Source: Linnemannia schmuckeri
Lineage: Eukaryota; Mortierellomycota; Mortierellomycetes; Mortierellales; Mortierellaceae
Assembly: GCA_029449235.1 (NCBI GenBank)
Contig: JANATG010000010.1
Coordinates: 1,798,001 to 1,862,000 of the forward strand
Direction of reading: 5' to 3'
DNA length: 64,000 bases
In this document: one piece after another, positions 20,801-33,400 of the stretch
Layout: each line of letters starts with the position of its first letter
Position numbering within the stretch: the stretch's first letter is position 1
Program-made: the position numbers and the translations under genes
Notes under the pieces: generated by a model
What the model saw: only the letters and a program-made list of their open reading frames with translations
Database searches by the model: none
Told to the model about the DNA's origin: nothing

Positions 20801-23800
20801 AAAAAAAAAAGGAATTTGAAGATAGAATAATGACGCACCGCAACGCGCACGCGCGACGCCAGCTGCACAAGAGTTTCGCGCATATCTAATCTGATGTTTT
20901 TTTTTTTCGTCTTGCTTTTCACACACATGCACCCTCCTATTACACCCTCTCTCTCACCCATATCCTATTCCGATTTTTCTATCTCCCTGTCACCTTGCAT
21001 GACTTTTTTTTCCATCTGCATTCATGCGTTGTACTTCTCGTTCCTTCAAGCATAGCACTTTTTTCTTATTAGAAATGATGTAGCTGTGCTTTAGATCTGA
21101 CCTCTTCTATATATTTTTTTCTTTCGTTTTTTGAAGCGAGGTCACTACACTTTACATTCCTTGTTGTACAAATCCTCCCAGCTCCTTCCTCTGCGCTCGT
21201 AGGTAGCATTGCACATATACGAAAAAGAAATCCACTTATACTGCTTTTGGGAAGATCATGCGATTGTCAATTGCAGAATGAAAACAATCTCAAAATTGAA
21301 TGGGAGTACAAGACCCAGACACACCAACCTCCTGGAATTTTTAACTAGTTATCCTTGATCTTGGAGTGCATGTTTGTTTGTTCGCTAGAAGGAGAGAGAA
21401 AGGAGGGAGAAGAGCACAAAGAAACCGTCAGAGAGCCATTCCATCCTTCGACATACTCCTGCATACTCGCTGTTCAGGTCGTTTCTCCTCTTTTCTTTTT
21501 AGCTTCCTCTTAGCGTGAATACTGCAGTCGTAGGGTTGAATTGCGATGCTTCATTCACAGGAGACGTAAAGAAATAGCAATCTTTCAATTCCTTCCCATC
21601 GACTCGCATTGCTTTCTCTCGCTTTCTTATCATCCCTTCCTTCTACCCTTCTAGAGTCCATAGAATCTAGCCTTAACACTAAAGTGAGCGACTTGTTTAC
21701 CCATAATCAACCCACAAAAAAAGCTCCGGCCTTTCCCTTCCCTCTTGCTCATCAATTATTGGCTTTATATCGTAGTGCAACCGTCCATTCCATCGTTGCT
21801 ACCCTTTTTCGCTCTCGCCAATAGTCAATGCTCATTTTCCCTTTTCCTTTTTCCCTACCTTCATGGGGACGGACGGATCCCGTTCTAGTCTGGAATGCTT
21901 CCCCATACTGCTCACCATTTTTGTGGGACAAGGCAAGGGAGAGACACAGATAGACAGGAAGGGAACGATGGGTGTACAGAAGATTAGAACCAAACCAAGA
22001 GCACATTCCTTTCCCTTGTCCCTAGAAACGGAGAGTCATAAACCTTTGCATGCCTTGGCACACTTGATCTGCGTTCTAGCATCACTCACTCTTCCTTCCT
22101 CGTTTTTCACCCTCGTTTCCTTTTCCCGTTCTCCATTTTTTCGCCTCATTCTTCTTTCTCGGTGTCCGTTCCGCCTGTGCTCAGACGAAGACCCCTGAGC
22201 ATGCCTGCATGCCTGCATACCTGCAAGCCTGCCATTGTCCTACCTGTCGAGGCGAGAGAGAAAGAGAAGGTAAGAGTGAGAGGGAAGTGAATGAGTGAGA
22301 TGAAAAAGAGGGTGAACTGCCTGCTGAAATATCTGAGCATCCTATCTTTCACCATTCTCTTCCACCTCCTCGACGGTTTGGGTTTCTCGTCTTCATATGG
22401 TGGCTCGTGTCCTCTGGATGTCGTATATGCAGTTCTTATGGCTCGAGCTCCATTCCCATGCTTTTTTCTCACTGCTCCGTTGTTTTTCTCTCTCTCTTGA
22501 CTCCAACGCTTGAACTGTATGCTTTCTACACAACCCTGTCAACCTCTTCCTTCCTCACACTCTCTCACTCACACATACACACTCTCTCTTTCTCTTTCTC
22601 TCTTCTTTTCTCTTCTTCTTTCCGTTTCCATGATAAGTTATCTGTGCGCCAAAAAAATAAAAGTTTTGTATAAATGATCAAGAAAAAGGGTGAGAAGCAT
22701 CGAGCAGGTGGAATGGCGCATCTGTATGGAAAAACAAGCAAGGGAAAGCATAGCTCTCAAACTCACACGATCCAGACCATCCTTTGGAGAAAAAGAAAAC
22801 GGAGTTGTCCGTATTTGTTCTCGTTTGAGTTGGATTTGCAGATTGAGAGCAGACAACAGAGGGAATGCGAGAGAGGGGAGGGGAAGACAAGGCCGCGAAA
22901 AAGATATGTGGGGACTAGCGTTCAACACCCACGCTTCCATTCAGATTTCTTCCCTCCTCCCTAGTTTTATTGTGTATCGTGAGGATGACCTGACTTGACT
23001 AGAAGACTGGCGGTCATGCCTTTGGTACGGTCACAAGCAAGCCTGATCCACCCCCTTTCCCCCTCGGTTCATATCTCCAAAAAGAGAAAAGGGGTAACAA
23101 AAATAGCGTGCATGGATGGGAGCGAACAGGCCGACCGTGCCCAACGACTGTTTGTCCGCAAAAGGACATCATCAGTAAACAGCTGTTTGATTTTGTTTTG
23201 TGTGCCTATGTGCCTGCATTTCGACAAACATGTTGATTGTTGTAGGAATGAGTGGAATTGACAGTTGTTGTATACTTTTTTTTTCTGCGAAAGCGTCGAA
23301 GAGGGAGGGAGGGAGTGAGCGAAGATAATAGACGTTTCCTTCCAACCGTCACTCCAGCATTGTCTAGTCCAGTCCAGCCCAACCAGCCGTGGAGGTATAT
23401 TTTCTTTGCTTCTCATCGTTTTCGCTTCGTAGTTTGAAAATTTGGTTGTTGGGATGTGAGGTGAGGGAAGGGAAGTGGGTTCAGCTTTCTTGGGCCGAGA
23501 GGGGGAGACCCGCAATCCGGGGCATCAAGACGAATGAACCCATCTGCATGATCATCATTCAGGAATGAAATGAACGTGATCGACAGATCCGGCATGTGGA
23601 GCACCAAAAGAAGCCGAGCTGGGGACCTCTCTACGCCGATTCGCGATCGGGCTTCTAATTTTTTGAAAAATAGCGAGTAACAGCTGTACGTTCTGTGTAA
23701 CTCCAACTTCACTACAACATGGGATCAAGCGAAAAAGAAGTGCGAGCCGAATGGATGAACTCTGCATAAAGAAAATCAGCATCAAAAGACAGCAATAGCG

Positions 23801-25778
23801 GCAGTGGTAATAGGAACAACAACAAGCACTTGGGGTGCGCAGTTTGGGCTAAAGCGACTGTAACTGAGAATGGTTAACGTCAATGCGCAATATGCCTATC
23901 AAAGCGTTAACAAATGGGAGAGGGAAGGAAAAGCAAAAGAGGAAATGCCTGCTTGTGGAGAAAAAGGGTTGGCCTTGCTCATGCCAAAACGGAAAGAGGA
24001 GATGGATGATAAGAACGGGAAGAAGCGATGGAAGAAAACGGAAGAGGTTGAAAGGACGTCATGGACGCGTTCTCATTCGATGTGTCCCTATAAAGTAGAT
24101 CCTACAAAGTTTCCGACCCTATCAATTTCTGGAAACAAATATGGACCATGCGTTTTAGGTAAAAGCAATAGGCAAAAAAAAGAAAGGAAATAGGAAATGC
24201 TTCCCGACTCTGCGAAAGTGAAAGGGAAGGAATCGATGTTACCGATAACATTGGTTTATGCTGCCATCTTTGGTCAAGATGGTGCACGTTCTTTGCTTTG
24301 GGTACGGTTGCTCAACACTTGGCAAGCGAAAAGGAGAGTTGCAAATGTGTTTGCTGCAAAAGGAACAAAGAATAAAAACAATAAAGCTGTCGAGCAACAG
24401 TGGTGTGTTTGTGAATACTAAAAGAAAGGATAATGAGGCTCAAACGACCCAACGTAAAAAAGTAAAAATGTTTGTTGTTTGTCACTGGCATGAAGCGAGC
24501 CGGGAAAATAAAAATCAAGAAAAAGAGGGGACCGGCTTGTGAGGGGGGAAGTAGGGAACCAACAAAATAATAGAAATGCAAGCCCTCTGTACATATATAT
24601 TTTATTGTGCTTCCAAGACCACGATGTGTTAGTGAGCCTGGTCCTGTACAACCCTTTTCCCCCTCTCTTTGTCCCCTCCCCTCAGTTCGTTCGAGTTGTG
24701 GTGGGAGAAATGGATGGAAGGATAGATGAGAGGCAAACAACAAAGAAGGATTGGAGGTCATTGTTCATTAGTGAGCGTATGGGATAAGAAGTAAGGTTGA
24801 ACCTGAGCAGCTTTGAGGGACAATTCAAGTTGGGCGAGAGCACAAAGGAAGTCTTTCCTCTGCCATCCTTTTCCCCATCCGGCCCAAGCGAGGGAGGGAC
24901 ACAAACCAAAGCGACAGGATAGTGGGCCTCACCAAACAAGAACATTTTTTCAGCCGCCACTCGGCTTGCTCCTTGCCCAAAAAAAATGCTTCTTTTGATT
25001 TCAACTCGCACATCATCCTATACGATTTTTATTAGCCTGCTGCTGCTTGTTTGTTTGTTTGTTGGTATCAACAGACTCACATAAAGGGTGGCAGAAGAGA
25101 GACAGAAGGCGCGTTTCTGTCCCTCCTCTTTTAGTATTGCGATGCCTTTACTTTTGACTTGCAACTTCTTCTGGTTTTGTTGCGGTTCCTTGTTTTTTTT
25201 GTTTTCTCTTTTTTCACTCCATCCAATGGTTTTGTTCACCAGCTCATTCTTCGACACTTCCTTCCATTCTTCCAGCCGACTCTTTCTTCTCTCGGTCATT
25301 CCATTCGCGCCAAAAAGTTTTTTCGGTTGTTCACAACTTTTCTTCCCTCTCGACTTCCTCCATTCCTTTTCTCATTCCATTCCTCCAAAGAGTAACTTTT
25401 TTTCTCTCTTCCACAACCAAAAGTGATACCCACGACTGAAACTTTCTAGGTTTGTGGCTGATGGTACCTGACTGGCGGACTGATAGCGAACATCACCGAC
25501 TACGATCAGCGGAGGGAGTCTCGTATTTATGGTCACCCCTACGTGAGATAGTGATTTCCTTTGGCAAACAGACAATAATGAACGCAGGGGGATGGCGAAA
25601 ATGAAGAGTGACGGTGTATGTGAGAGAGTGAAGAGGGTGGGGATGTAGTTGAATCGTGTGTGTGCTTGGATCATTCGTTCCTGTCAAGGTGACATGATAG
25701 CGACGAACATTTTGCTAACAATCCCCATCGACCTCTTATCTTGTTCTCGTCAAATAGATCACACAAAGAAAGCACATA

Positions 25779-28295
25779 ATGCCTCCAGAAAGACGCGTAT
25801 TCGCATCTCCACCCCGGTCCCCCGACCTGACACCCATATCCCCCTTCTCCTCCTACACCTCCACCACAACGTCACTAACTACACAAGACACCCTTCTAGT
25901 ACCTACAAGTATACATATCTCAGACTCGTATATGTCCTCATCAACGTGCATGTCGTCGAGCAATAAGGTTCATCAGCAACATCAGCAGCAAACGAGGGCG
26001 GTCGCCAAGCGACAGAACAGTAGCCAGACACATGAGGCTCAGCCGAGGCACCAACATCTGACCCGGAAACAGCACCGTCGGCTTCAGGACGCTCATGAGG
26101 AGTATCATCGGCAGCGGGAGCTCTTCCAGGCACAGCAACAACAGCAGCAGTATCAGCAGCAACAGCAACATCACCAACGCCAACAACCACAGACGTCAAT
26201 AGAGCAGGCCCAGTATCAGGAGGAACAGCATCAACAACAACTGCAACAGTACATGTATTCACCACAGTCGTCACAGTCGCAGTCGCAGTCTAGCGGCTCA
26301 TCCTCATCCTCCTCGGGACAGTATCCTCCATACGGTGCCCCGTTCGCCCCGTCACAGCGCTTCTCCTCCAGCAGGTCAAGTCTCTCACGGTCTTCATCCG
26401 CCTCCAGCATATACCCCCTTTCTCTCTTGGATCCAAGTGCAGACGCAACGGAGTCAACAACGAAACCAGGGTCCAGGAGGTCCTCGCCGGGATTATCAGA
26501 CCACCATCACCATCCGCCTCGGCGTAGGGGCCCCTACTCTGCCTGGGCAGCCATCCGCGAAAAGGAACACCACCGCCTCCTCACCAACCTCTCAACCCTT
26601 CGCGAGTCCCTCCAGACAGTCCCCCTTCCCTCACAAGTCGCACGCGAGAACCTGGGTCGACTTCATCAACGGATACAGCGTCGGCGTGCTCGAGCCAGGG
26701 AGACCATTCTGTATGACTTGCATCAGGGTGTGAAGGTGGTTGAGGCTCAAGTTCATCGACAGGTGGAGATGGTATTGAGTCGATTGAAGGAGGCTCCGGC
26801 AAGCAAATATGCGTTTGCATTGACGAATAGTTTCTTGACCCAGGTGATCCCACCTACCAGCGTTACGGGATCGCTTCTAGCACAGGCTGCCAATGGGTTG
26901 TTCCAGACCGACTTCTCCTCCCCCTCCTCTTCAACCTTTGCCCAACAACAAGAACAGCAGCAACGACAGGAAGCCAACAGTATTAACAGTGAGACAGAAT
27001 GTCTAACAAACGACTTTGAGTCGATCGCATTAGCAGGACAACTGGGCACTGATCGCCCTTCAGCACTCGCAGGATTGAGCGACCCCAACGGACTCTCCAA
27101 CAAAGTCCCAGCTGGCGTCGCAGCGGCCTGTTCCCAGATCCTATCGGCTGCACTACCGTCCTTCATCCCATCCATGGTCGCACCACTAGTCTGTGTCTTT
27201 TCGTACCAAACGCCTGCAATTTCTGACCTGGCACCGATCCCATATAGCCCTTACCCTCGGCCCGATACCTCTTCTTCTTCCTCGTCCGCGATAGCTGGAG
27301 CTGGAGCTGGAGTGTCGTCGTCGTCAAGTATCAAAAAGGTAGAGGAACCTGCTCGAAAGGAGTTTGTCTATCCGTGGGGTCATCCTAATGAACCCTATCC
27401 GCCGCCTCCTCCCTCCTCTCGACCTCCGCAGCCTACTCTGTCTACAAATATTCCTGCAACCCACACCCAGTCGCGCCCTCCATTGTCACCTTCCTCCCCT
27501 TTATCCCAATCCACATCCTCATCCCCACCCACCAACGACAAGTCAAGAAAACAACAACACCAATTGAATACAGGACCCCATCCAGACTCAGGTATAGTAG
27601 TAGTCCATTCCAAGACCTGGACTCAACACGAACGCGAAGCCCTCTACTTGGCCGCAACCCGTTTCCGCCTCTCAGGCCAATGGTCCAAGATCCGCGAGAT
27701 GATGAACCTCCACCGAACTGACCAGGAAATCGAGACTGAGTACAAGAAGCTGTACGCCCACCGCGACAATGACGACCACTTCGACGACGAAGACGGTAAC
27801 GAGAACCATTACGATGCGCGGCCCTCAATCATTGACGCTATGACCTACAACCAACAACTCAGTAATAGTGAAGAGGAGGAAGAGGGGGACGCGGATGACG
27901 AGACAGAGACAATGATATTCATGAAGTTTGGGGGTAGTCAGTCGGCACACCATAAACGCCAGCAGTTGCAGCACCTCCAGTCGAAAAGACTGCATTATGA
28001 TCAGTTGCACCTCCAGCCACCTGTTCCACAACAGGAACTGCAGCACCACCACCATCACCAACAACACCAGTTCCACCAACAAAACTACCACCATCAACGA
28101 CAACAGCAACAGCAACAGGAACAGCGCCAGGGCAATGCCACCTTCAATGTCCCACCTCTTCATGACAGCATCCAGTACCAACAGCAACAGCAGCAACAGC
28201 ACCTTTCTGACAACCCGGATCCTATCCGGATCTTCAAGAAAGAGTTCATGATCGACAAGCGATTCACCTTGGAGGAGATTCCCATGCGAATATAA
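25779..28295 (+). CDS. Glutamine-rich protein with a Myb/SANT-like domain
   Basis: A single open frame of 838 codons starting MPPERRVFASPPRSPD and ending IDKRFTLEEIPMRI. Residues about 60-170 are Gln/His-rich (QQQQQQYQQQQQHHQRQQPQ), followed by Ser/Pro-rich segments. A predicted helical part (about 255-345, AWAAIREKEHHRLLTNLSTL to YDLHQGVKVVEAQVHRQVE) comes next. Near 612-665 the pattern KTWTQHEREALYLAATRFRL, W-SKIREMMN and TDQEIETEYKKLYAHRD has the three aromatic-anchored helices of a Myb/SANT-like domain. The C-terminal region is acidic, then again His/Gln-rich. This layout suggests a nuclear transcription or chromatin factor (inference). The exact orthologue is not recognised. No intron is needed, although a long 5' UTR is possible given the empty DNA upstream. 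Confidence 0.75.
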   Translation: MPPERRVFASPPRSPDLTPISPFSSYTSTTTSLTTQDTLLVPTSIHISDSYMSSSTCMSSSNKVHQQHQQQTRAVAKRQNSSQTHEAQPRHQHLTRKQHRRLQDAHEEYHRQRELFQAQQQQQQYQQQQQHHQRQQPQTSIEQAQYQEEQHQQQLQQYMYSPQSSQSQSQSSGSSSSSSGQYPPYGAPFAPSQRFSSSRSSLSRSSSASSIYPLSLLDPSADATESTTKPGSRRSSPGLSDHHHHPPRRRGPYSAWAAIREKEHHRLLTNLSTLRESLQTVPLPSQVARENLGRLHQRIQRRRARARETILYDLHQGVKVVEAQVHRQVEMVLSRLKEAPASKYAFALTNSFLTQVIPPTSVTGSLLAQAANGLFQTDFSSPSSSTFAQQQEQQQRQEANSINSETECLTNDFESIALAGQLGTDRPSALAGLSDPNGLSNKVPAGVAAACSQILSAALPSFIPSMVAPLVCVFSYQTPAISDLAPIPYSPYPRPDTSSSSSSAIAGAGAGVSSSSSIKKVEEPARKEFVYPWGHPNEPYPPPPPSSRPPQPTLSTNIPATHTQSRPPLSPSSPLSQSTSSSPPTNDKSRKQQHQLNTGPHPDSGIVVVHSKTWTQHEREALYLAATRFRLSGQWSKIREMMNLHRTDQEIETEYKKLYAHRDNDDHFDDEDGNENHYDARPSIIDAMTYNQQLSNSEEEEEGDADDETETMIFMKFGGSQSAHHKRQQLQHLQSKRLHYDQLHLQPPVPQQELQHHHHHQQHQFHQQNYHHQRQQQQQQEQRQGNATFNVPPLHDSIQYQQQQQQQHLSDNPDPIRIFKKEFMIDKRFTLEEIPMRI

Positions 28296-28505
28296 TTCCT
28301 CCCTTCCTTACGACGAAAAAATAAAGATCTCTTGGTACAGTAGTCCATTCCATCACCACTCCTGATCTCCCGAGGTTGTTATGATACAATGTTGGTTTAA
28401 TGCTAAAAAAATGATACTGTTGATGCAAGAAAAATGTCGACCGAAAATATGTTCCAGGTTCCCGAACAATCGCTAAAATTGTCCTGTCAATCGCCCATAT
28501 AGCAC

Positions 28506-29822
28506 CTAATAATCATCATCCATCTCGCCCTCCATTTCTTCCGTTGGCTCCTTGGGCTCCTGATCCTCTCCAAACTGGATAGCGTTATCGACATGAGACA
28601 GAATAGCAGTAATCGAGTCCTCGTCGGTGACATTGAGGGGCAAGAAGGTGACCATGTTGAAATCCTCAACAAGTTGTCCAATTGCCTGGTTTAGTTGGTG
28701 GTATTTGGGACTCGTCTTTGCGTTTACGTCCTCCATCAACAGCAGTGGGTCTGGGTTGTAGTATCTAAGGGACATATCGGAAAACCGAAGAGTAGGTTAG
28801 TCATCACGACTGTATGAATTTTGTGACAAGCTCTCCCGTTAATGTCATCCAGATATTGGCGTAGTTTATAGGTATAGGAGATACCTTTCCAGCTCAGATG
28901 GCTTCATCTTGGGGAGGAGGTCCATCTTGCTCATGACATTGATGTGAGGGATTTCCAGGTTGATCATGGCACTCATAGCACTCATCACTCCCGCAAAGAA
29001 CTTTGATTTGTCTTCCACGAATTGCTATTTTAACATTTACAAGAAAACGTGCCAGTTTAGTGTCCATAACCATCCTCGAAATCAAAGCGGATAAAAGGAA
29101 TAAACCAAAGCCAAGACAACGTACAGATTCCAGAAGATAGACGCCACAAATGGCGATATTAAGCCGTCCAAGGGCTTCAACCAACCGCTTCATGATATCG
29201 AAATGGGTATAAAGCTCAATCTGTCCCGGGCAATCAATGATCAGATAATCGTCCGTATAAGATCCAACCTCGTCCTCGAGCCAGTCAATGTTGTTCATCA
29301 AGAACTCCATGCAGTAGATCAGGCCTCCGTTGGGTCCGTACTGCAGCTCTTCCATGACATCCTCGAGCGAGATCAGATCCTTGATATCAATGGAGGGTTC
29401 GTATTCGAATTTTTCAGCGGCTGGGTCTAGGTTTACGAGATGGACGGGCCGGCCGATGTTTTGGCAGTGTGTCATGATTGTTGAGCAGTAGGTGGACTAA
29501 TCGGTTGAAAAATAAGTTAGTAGTGGTGAGACTTTTGCGCGTCAAGTTTTGGTGATTGTAAAAAGCGCGATTTGTCGTTTTACATTTATCCATGATTATG
29601 GCGTGAGGTGATGTCCTTGTTGTTGTTTACCTTGCCACTTCCGGCTGGTCCCATGACTAATTGGCAGTAACGGCCCCTGTTAGATATGCAAGCGAACACA
29701 AAATGTTGGTTAGTCCAAAAGTTCACTCCAGAGGCAGTTGTACGAGGATGTGAGAACAAGGCGTTCTAGTACTGTGGCGATGTCAGTTGGCTGCTTGTCG
29801 ATCGAATGAGATGCACGTACAT
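28506..29822 (-). CDS. GPN3: GPN-loop GTPase 3
   Basis: Exons: 29822-29821 (bases AT), 29676-29631, 29496-29125, 29024-28885 and 28764-28506, giving 272 residues. The protein begins MGRYCQLVMGPAGSGKSTYC, with the P-loop at about 10-17. It continues with HLVNLDPAAEKFEYEPSIDI, the diagnostic Gly-Pro-Asn loop YGPNGG near 70, the switch DDYLIIDCPGQIELYTH, and MSKMDLLP as the base-recognition motif. It ends NAIQFGEDQEPKEPTEEMEG. GPN3 works with GPN1 in assembly and nuclear import of RNA polymerase II. The first two coding bases sit in a separate exon followed by GTACGTGC; the acceptor exon supplies the G of ATG. The gene is divergent from ClpX, with a 627-base spacer. The family is certain; the 5'-most exon is inferred from phase and splice signals. 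Confidence 0.92.
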
Positions 29823-30449
29823 TGTTTTTTATTTTTTGCGCGTTGAGTGTTGAGTGAGTGTCGCCTTGTTGATGAGTAAGGTGTCCTTGTCCTTTTGGTG
29901 GCGACTGCGGAGTGAGTGATGTAGCGTCGAGAGTTGGTCGTGTTTTGCTTAGAAAGAAAAAAAAAGCAAAGTGCTTCAAAAAGAAAAGGAAGTAGCTGGC
30001 GAATCAACACCAAGCCACTCCAAAAGTGACTGCTACTTGGGTACTCCTGCAACCTAGCCTACAAGTGAAGGAGAGAGTGAGACACAGAGCACGAGATAAA
30101 GAAAATGGGCGTTGGTCTCTGTCAGTCATGTTGTATTGCACGGTGTAAGGCAAGGGTGCTTTTTTTTTTATTGTCATCCTTGATCCTATATTATCTTCCA
30201 TTCTTCTTTCCTTCAAGTATCTACCTTCCTCACTCTCCACCCTTCCCTTCTTCTACTTTGTACGCCTCTTACAATTAACGACAATCCTGACCTGACTTGA
30301 CTTGGACGTTTGTCCTATAACCTTACTTTCAAACCACATCTTCTCACGCTCTCTTACAAACACTCACACGAAGCCATTGTCACACAGTACGATTTTCTCC
30401 CTTCTCACTCTTATCTCCACTCTCCCCTACACCATTCTACAGTACTCCG
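29823..30449. promoter_or_regulatory. Divergent promoter region of GPN3 and ClpX
   Basis: A 627-base spacer between oppositely transcribed genes. The ClpX side (about 30180-30440) is pyrimidine-rich with repeated CTCAC and TTCC. The GPN3 side carries its 5' leader with A/T runs near 29825-29840. No other gene is seen; a shared promoter is inferred. Confidence 0.4.
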
Positions 30450-33400
30450 ATGCTTTTGGCACGCGCAGGATATCCCTCGACTGTGGGTACTATCACAGCA
30501 GCAGCATTCGGTCTCAGAGGAGCCCGTCAGCGTGTCATCCTCCTCACCAACAACAACAGATCACGGACCACCACCATTATTAAAGCTCAATCACCCTTGG
30601 ATCGATTAGTCCCCTTCCTTCCACACAAAGATCGATCTTACCAGACCCGATTCTTATCTTCGTCTGCATATCTGATGTCAAACGACAGACCCCCTTCCAA
30701 GGAGACATCTTTCTTTGCATCATCACAGCAACAGGACGGACAGGACCCTACTAGACGCAGCACCAAGGAGGCGTGTGAAAAGAAGACTGGCAGATCTGTA
30801 CCAGAAAACAATAACAATGGACAACAAGGCTCCTCATCCTCATCCTCATCCTCAGGCGCCTCGTCCTCCTCTTCCGCAGAGCAGATTCCCTTTGAGGAGA
30901 GGATTTTGTCGACATATCACCTCAAGGCAACCAAAGGTAAACAAATGCCCATAGATAATATTTATTCAAGGAAGGGTAATACGTTACCTTTGGTTGTTAG
31001 GCTATGTATTAGTGTTGTTTTGCGCTTCGTTCTTGGAAAATAGCATGCCTCTTATTCCTCTTTCCCTTCACCCATTTCAACCTAACCCCTGGTTCAACAA
31101 TTGACACATCTCTTACACTTTTTTCCTGATCTCTATTCCCCTCCCGCCCTTCCATCTCCACCCCTTACTTTTTTCTGTGGGGTATAACATTTTGTTGCGT
31201 TCTTGCATTGTTTGTTTTGTTTGTATGCTTTTTAGGATTACCTTCGAATGGGATCCAAGCAGCCACACCGACAAGCATTTTTCCAGGAGGAGGTGATGGT
31301 GCAGCACAACCCCCGTTTCCCGGTGGCCTCTCGTCGCGTGATATCCTTGGCGGCTCGAGGGACGGAACATTATCAGGGACGACACCCAAGCTGAGTGTAC
31401 CTCTGAATGCCCCTTGGATGGGCGAAATCCACAGACCACGGACGGTGAGCGAGCCCTGTCATTTGTATTTGTATACAGTACATGCATGTTACACATTCGA
31501 TATGAAAAAAGGAGGCTAATGCGTGCAAGTACCACCAGCAGAACAACAACAACCACTTTTGATCTCGCCCTTTACTGAATTTTTTTGTCATTACCTTGCA
31601 CCACATTCTCTCTGCTCACCAACCAGATAGTGAAACACTTGGACGAATATGTGATTGGACAGGAAAAGGCGAAAAAGATTCTAGCCGTCGCCGTCTACAA
31701 CCACTACTCACGCGTCAACGAGAACCTGCGCCAGCAACAAATGCAAGAGGCCACTGCTGCTGTTGCAATCAATACTTCGAATAGCAACAACAACAGCACT
31801 TCAAATGTGTCATCGTCAGCTACTTCTCTACCAACTCCGACAACGACTGCTACCGCTCATGGACCCATGCTGTACGGCTCTACGGCCCATCTCCTTATTG
31901 ATCCTCCAGCCACACCCAACTATATACCGGATCAGTTCACACCAGGATTTATCTTGGATCCCAATGGTTTAGGATCCCAAACACCCACCAATCGCACAGG
32001 TACTTCTTGCTACCATCAGACCATGCGACACACGAAATTGGTCTTTTTGACAGTAGCAAAAAAGGTAATCTGAAATAGACAGGGACGCTGATACGTTTAT
32101 TGATCTCCATAGATGACAAGTACCCATTGCGCCAGCCTTGGAACACCTCAGGAAACAACAGCGAGACATCATCCCCTTCCATGTCCTCGCAGACACTCGA
32201 CACTTACAGCAGAGTCCCTCCACCACCACCAGCGACAAATACAGCGGATGAACCTAAGGCACAGATGACTGTCTTTGACAAAAGTAATGTCCTCTTACTG
32301 GGGCCGACTGGATCTGGGAAGACCCTTCTGGCGAGGACACTCGCTAAAGTGCTCAACGTACCATTCTCCATGTCTGATGGTAAGTCTGCCTCCCTTTTAA
32401 ATCGTATGACTGTCGTGGAACAGGATATTAGACTAAGATGAACCAACTGGGATATAACTCGACATTATAGCTACACCGTTCACGCAGGCGGGATATGTGG
32501 GTGAGGATGTCGAAATGGTGATCCATCGACTTTTGCAGGTAAAGAAGGATGTGGTTAACTTGTGGCAATACAAAGTGTCTAAATGTATACAAGAGAATGA
32601 CTTAACTAACCTAGATCTATAATATGATACTAGAACTGTGATTACAACATTAAGAAGGCAGAGTGCGGGATTGTATTTATCGACGAGATCGACAAGATTT
32701 CCAAACGACCAGATGTCATGTCAATCTCCAAGGACGTTTCTGGTGAGGGTGTCCAACAAGCACTTCTCCGGATGCTCGAGGGTACAGTCGTCAATGTGAC
32801 GGAAAAGAACGGGTCTAGCTGGAATGGATCGAGTTCTCATGGTCGCAAGGGAGGACTGCCGGGTATTGGAGGTGGACACGGACCAGGAGCTAAAGGCGAA
32901 GTCTATTCGGTTGATACTAGTAACATTTTGTTTATTCTCAGTGGTGCTTTTATTGGACTGGAAAAGATTGTCATGGACAGAGTGTCAAAGGGATCGATTG
33001 GATTCGAATCTGCTGTGCGAGCGTCATCTTCAGAGCTAGGCAGCTCCAAGAACCATCCTGCGCAAGTTAGTCGACTCCTTGACCAAGTCGACCCCACAGG
33101 TCGGTTCTCCCCCCATCCTCTCATCTTTACAACTACCTAATTTTTGGGGATCTTGAGAAATATTCTTAATACCTACTTATTTTTTAAACCTGGGCAACAA
33201 CTAATAGATCTTGTCAAGTTTGGACTGATCCCAGAGTTCATCGGACGCTTGCCTGTAGTAGCATCGGTCAACCAACTGGACGAGGCAGCACTGGTCAGGA
33301 TCTTGACAGAGCCCCGCAACTCGCTTGTGAAACAATACCAAGGTCTCTTTGGACTGGGCGACGTCAAGATTCATTTCTCCAAGGCAGCCCTCCACGGTAT

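Larger units (their letters stand above)
16390..25778. other. 9.4-kb stretch without a recognisable gene
   Basis: No frame in this stretch has convincing protein composition, splice structure or a known motif. The many short open frames are pyrimidine- or purine-driven low complexity. What is visible: an A run (17356-17378), a purine-rich block with a four-tract G motif (17877-17891), repeated GTTT near 18045-18063, long polypyrimidine stretches (about 19200-19420, 21480-21860, 22440-22630, 25160-25420) and an imperfect inverted repeat near 20587-20615. The block lies upstream of the glutamine-rich Myb/SANT gene and could be its extended regulatory region or hold long noncoding exons. That is inference. 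Confidence 0.45.

Noticed and set aside
11644..25778. Possible tRNA genes in the two large gene-free stretches
   Set aside because: No sequence with A box, B box and cloverleaf pairing was found by eye. tRNAscan-SE would settle it.
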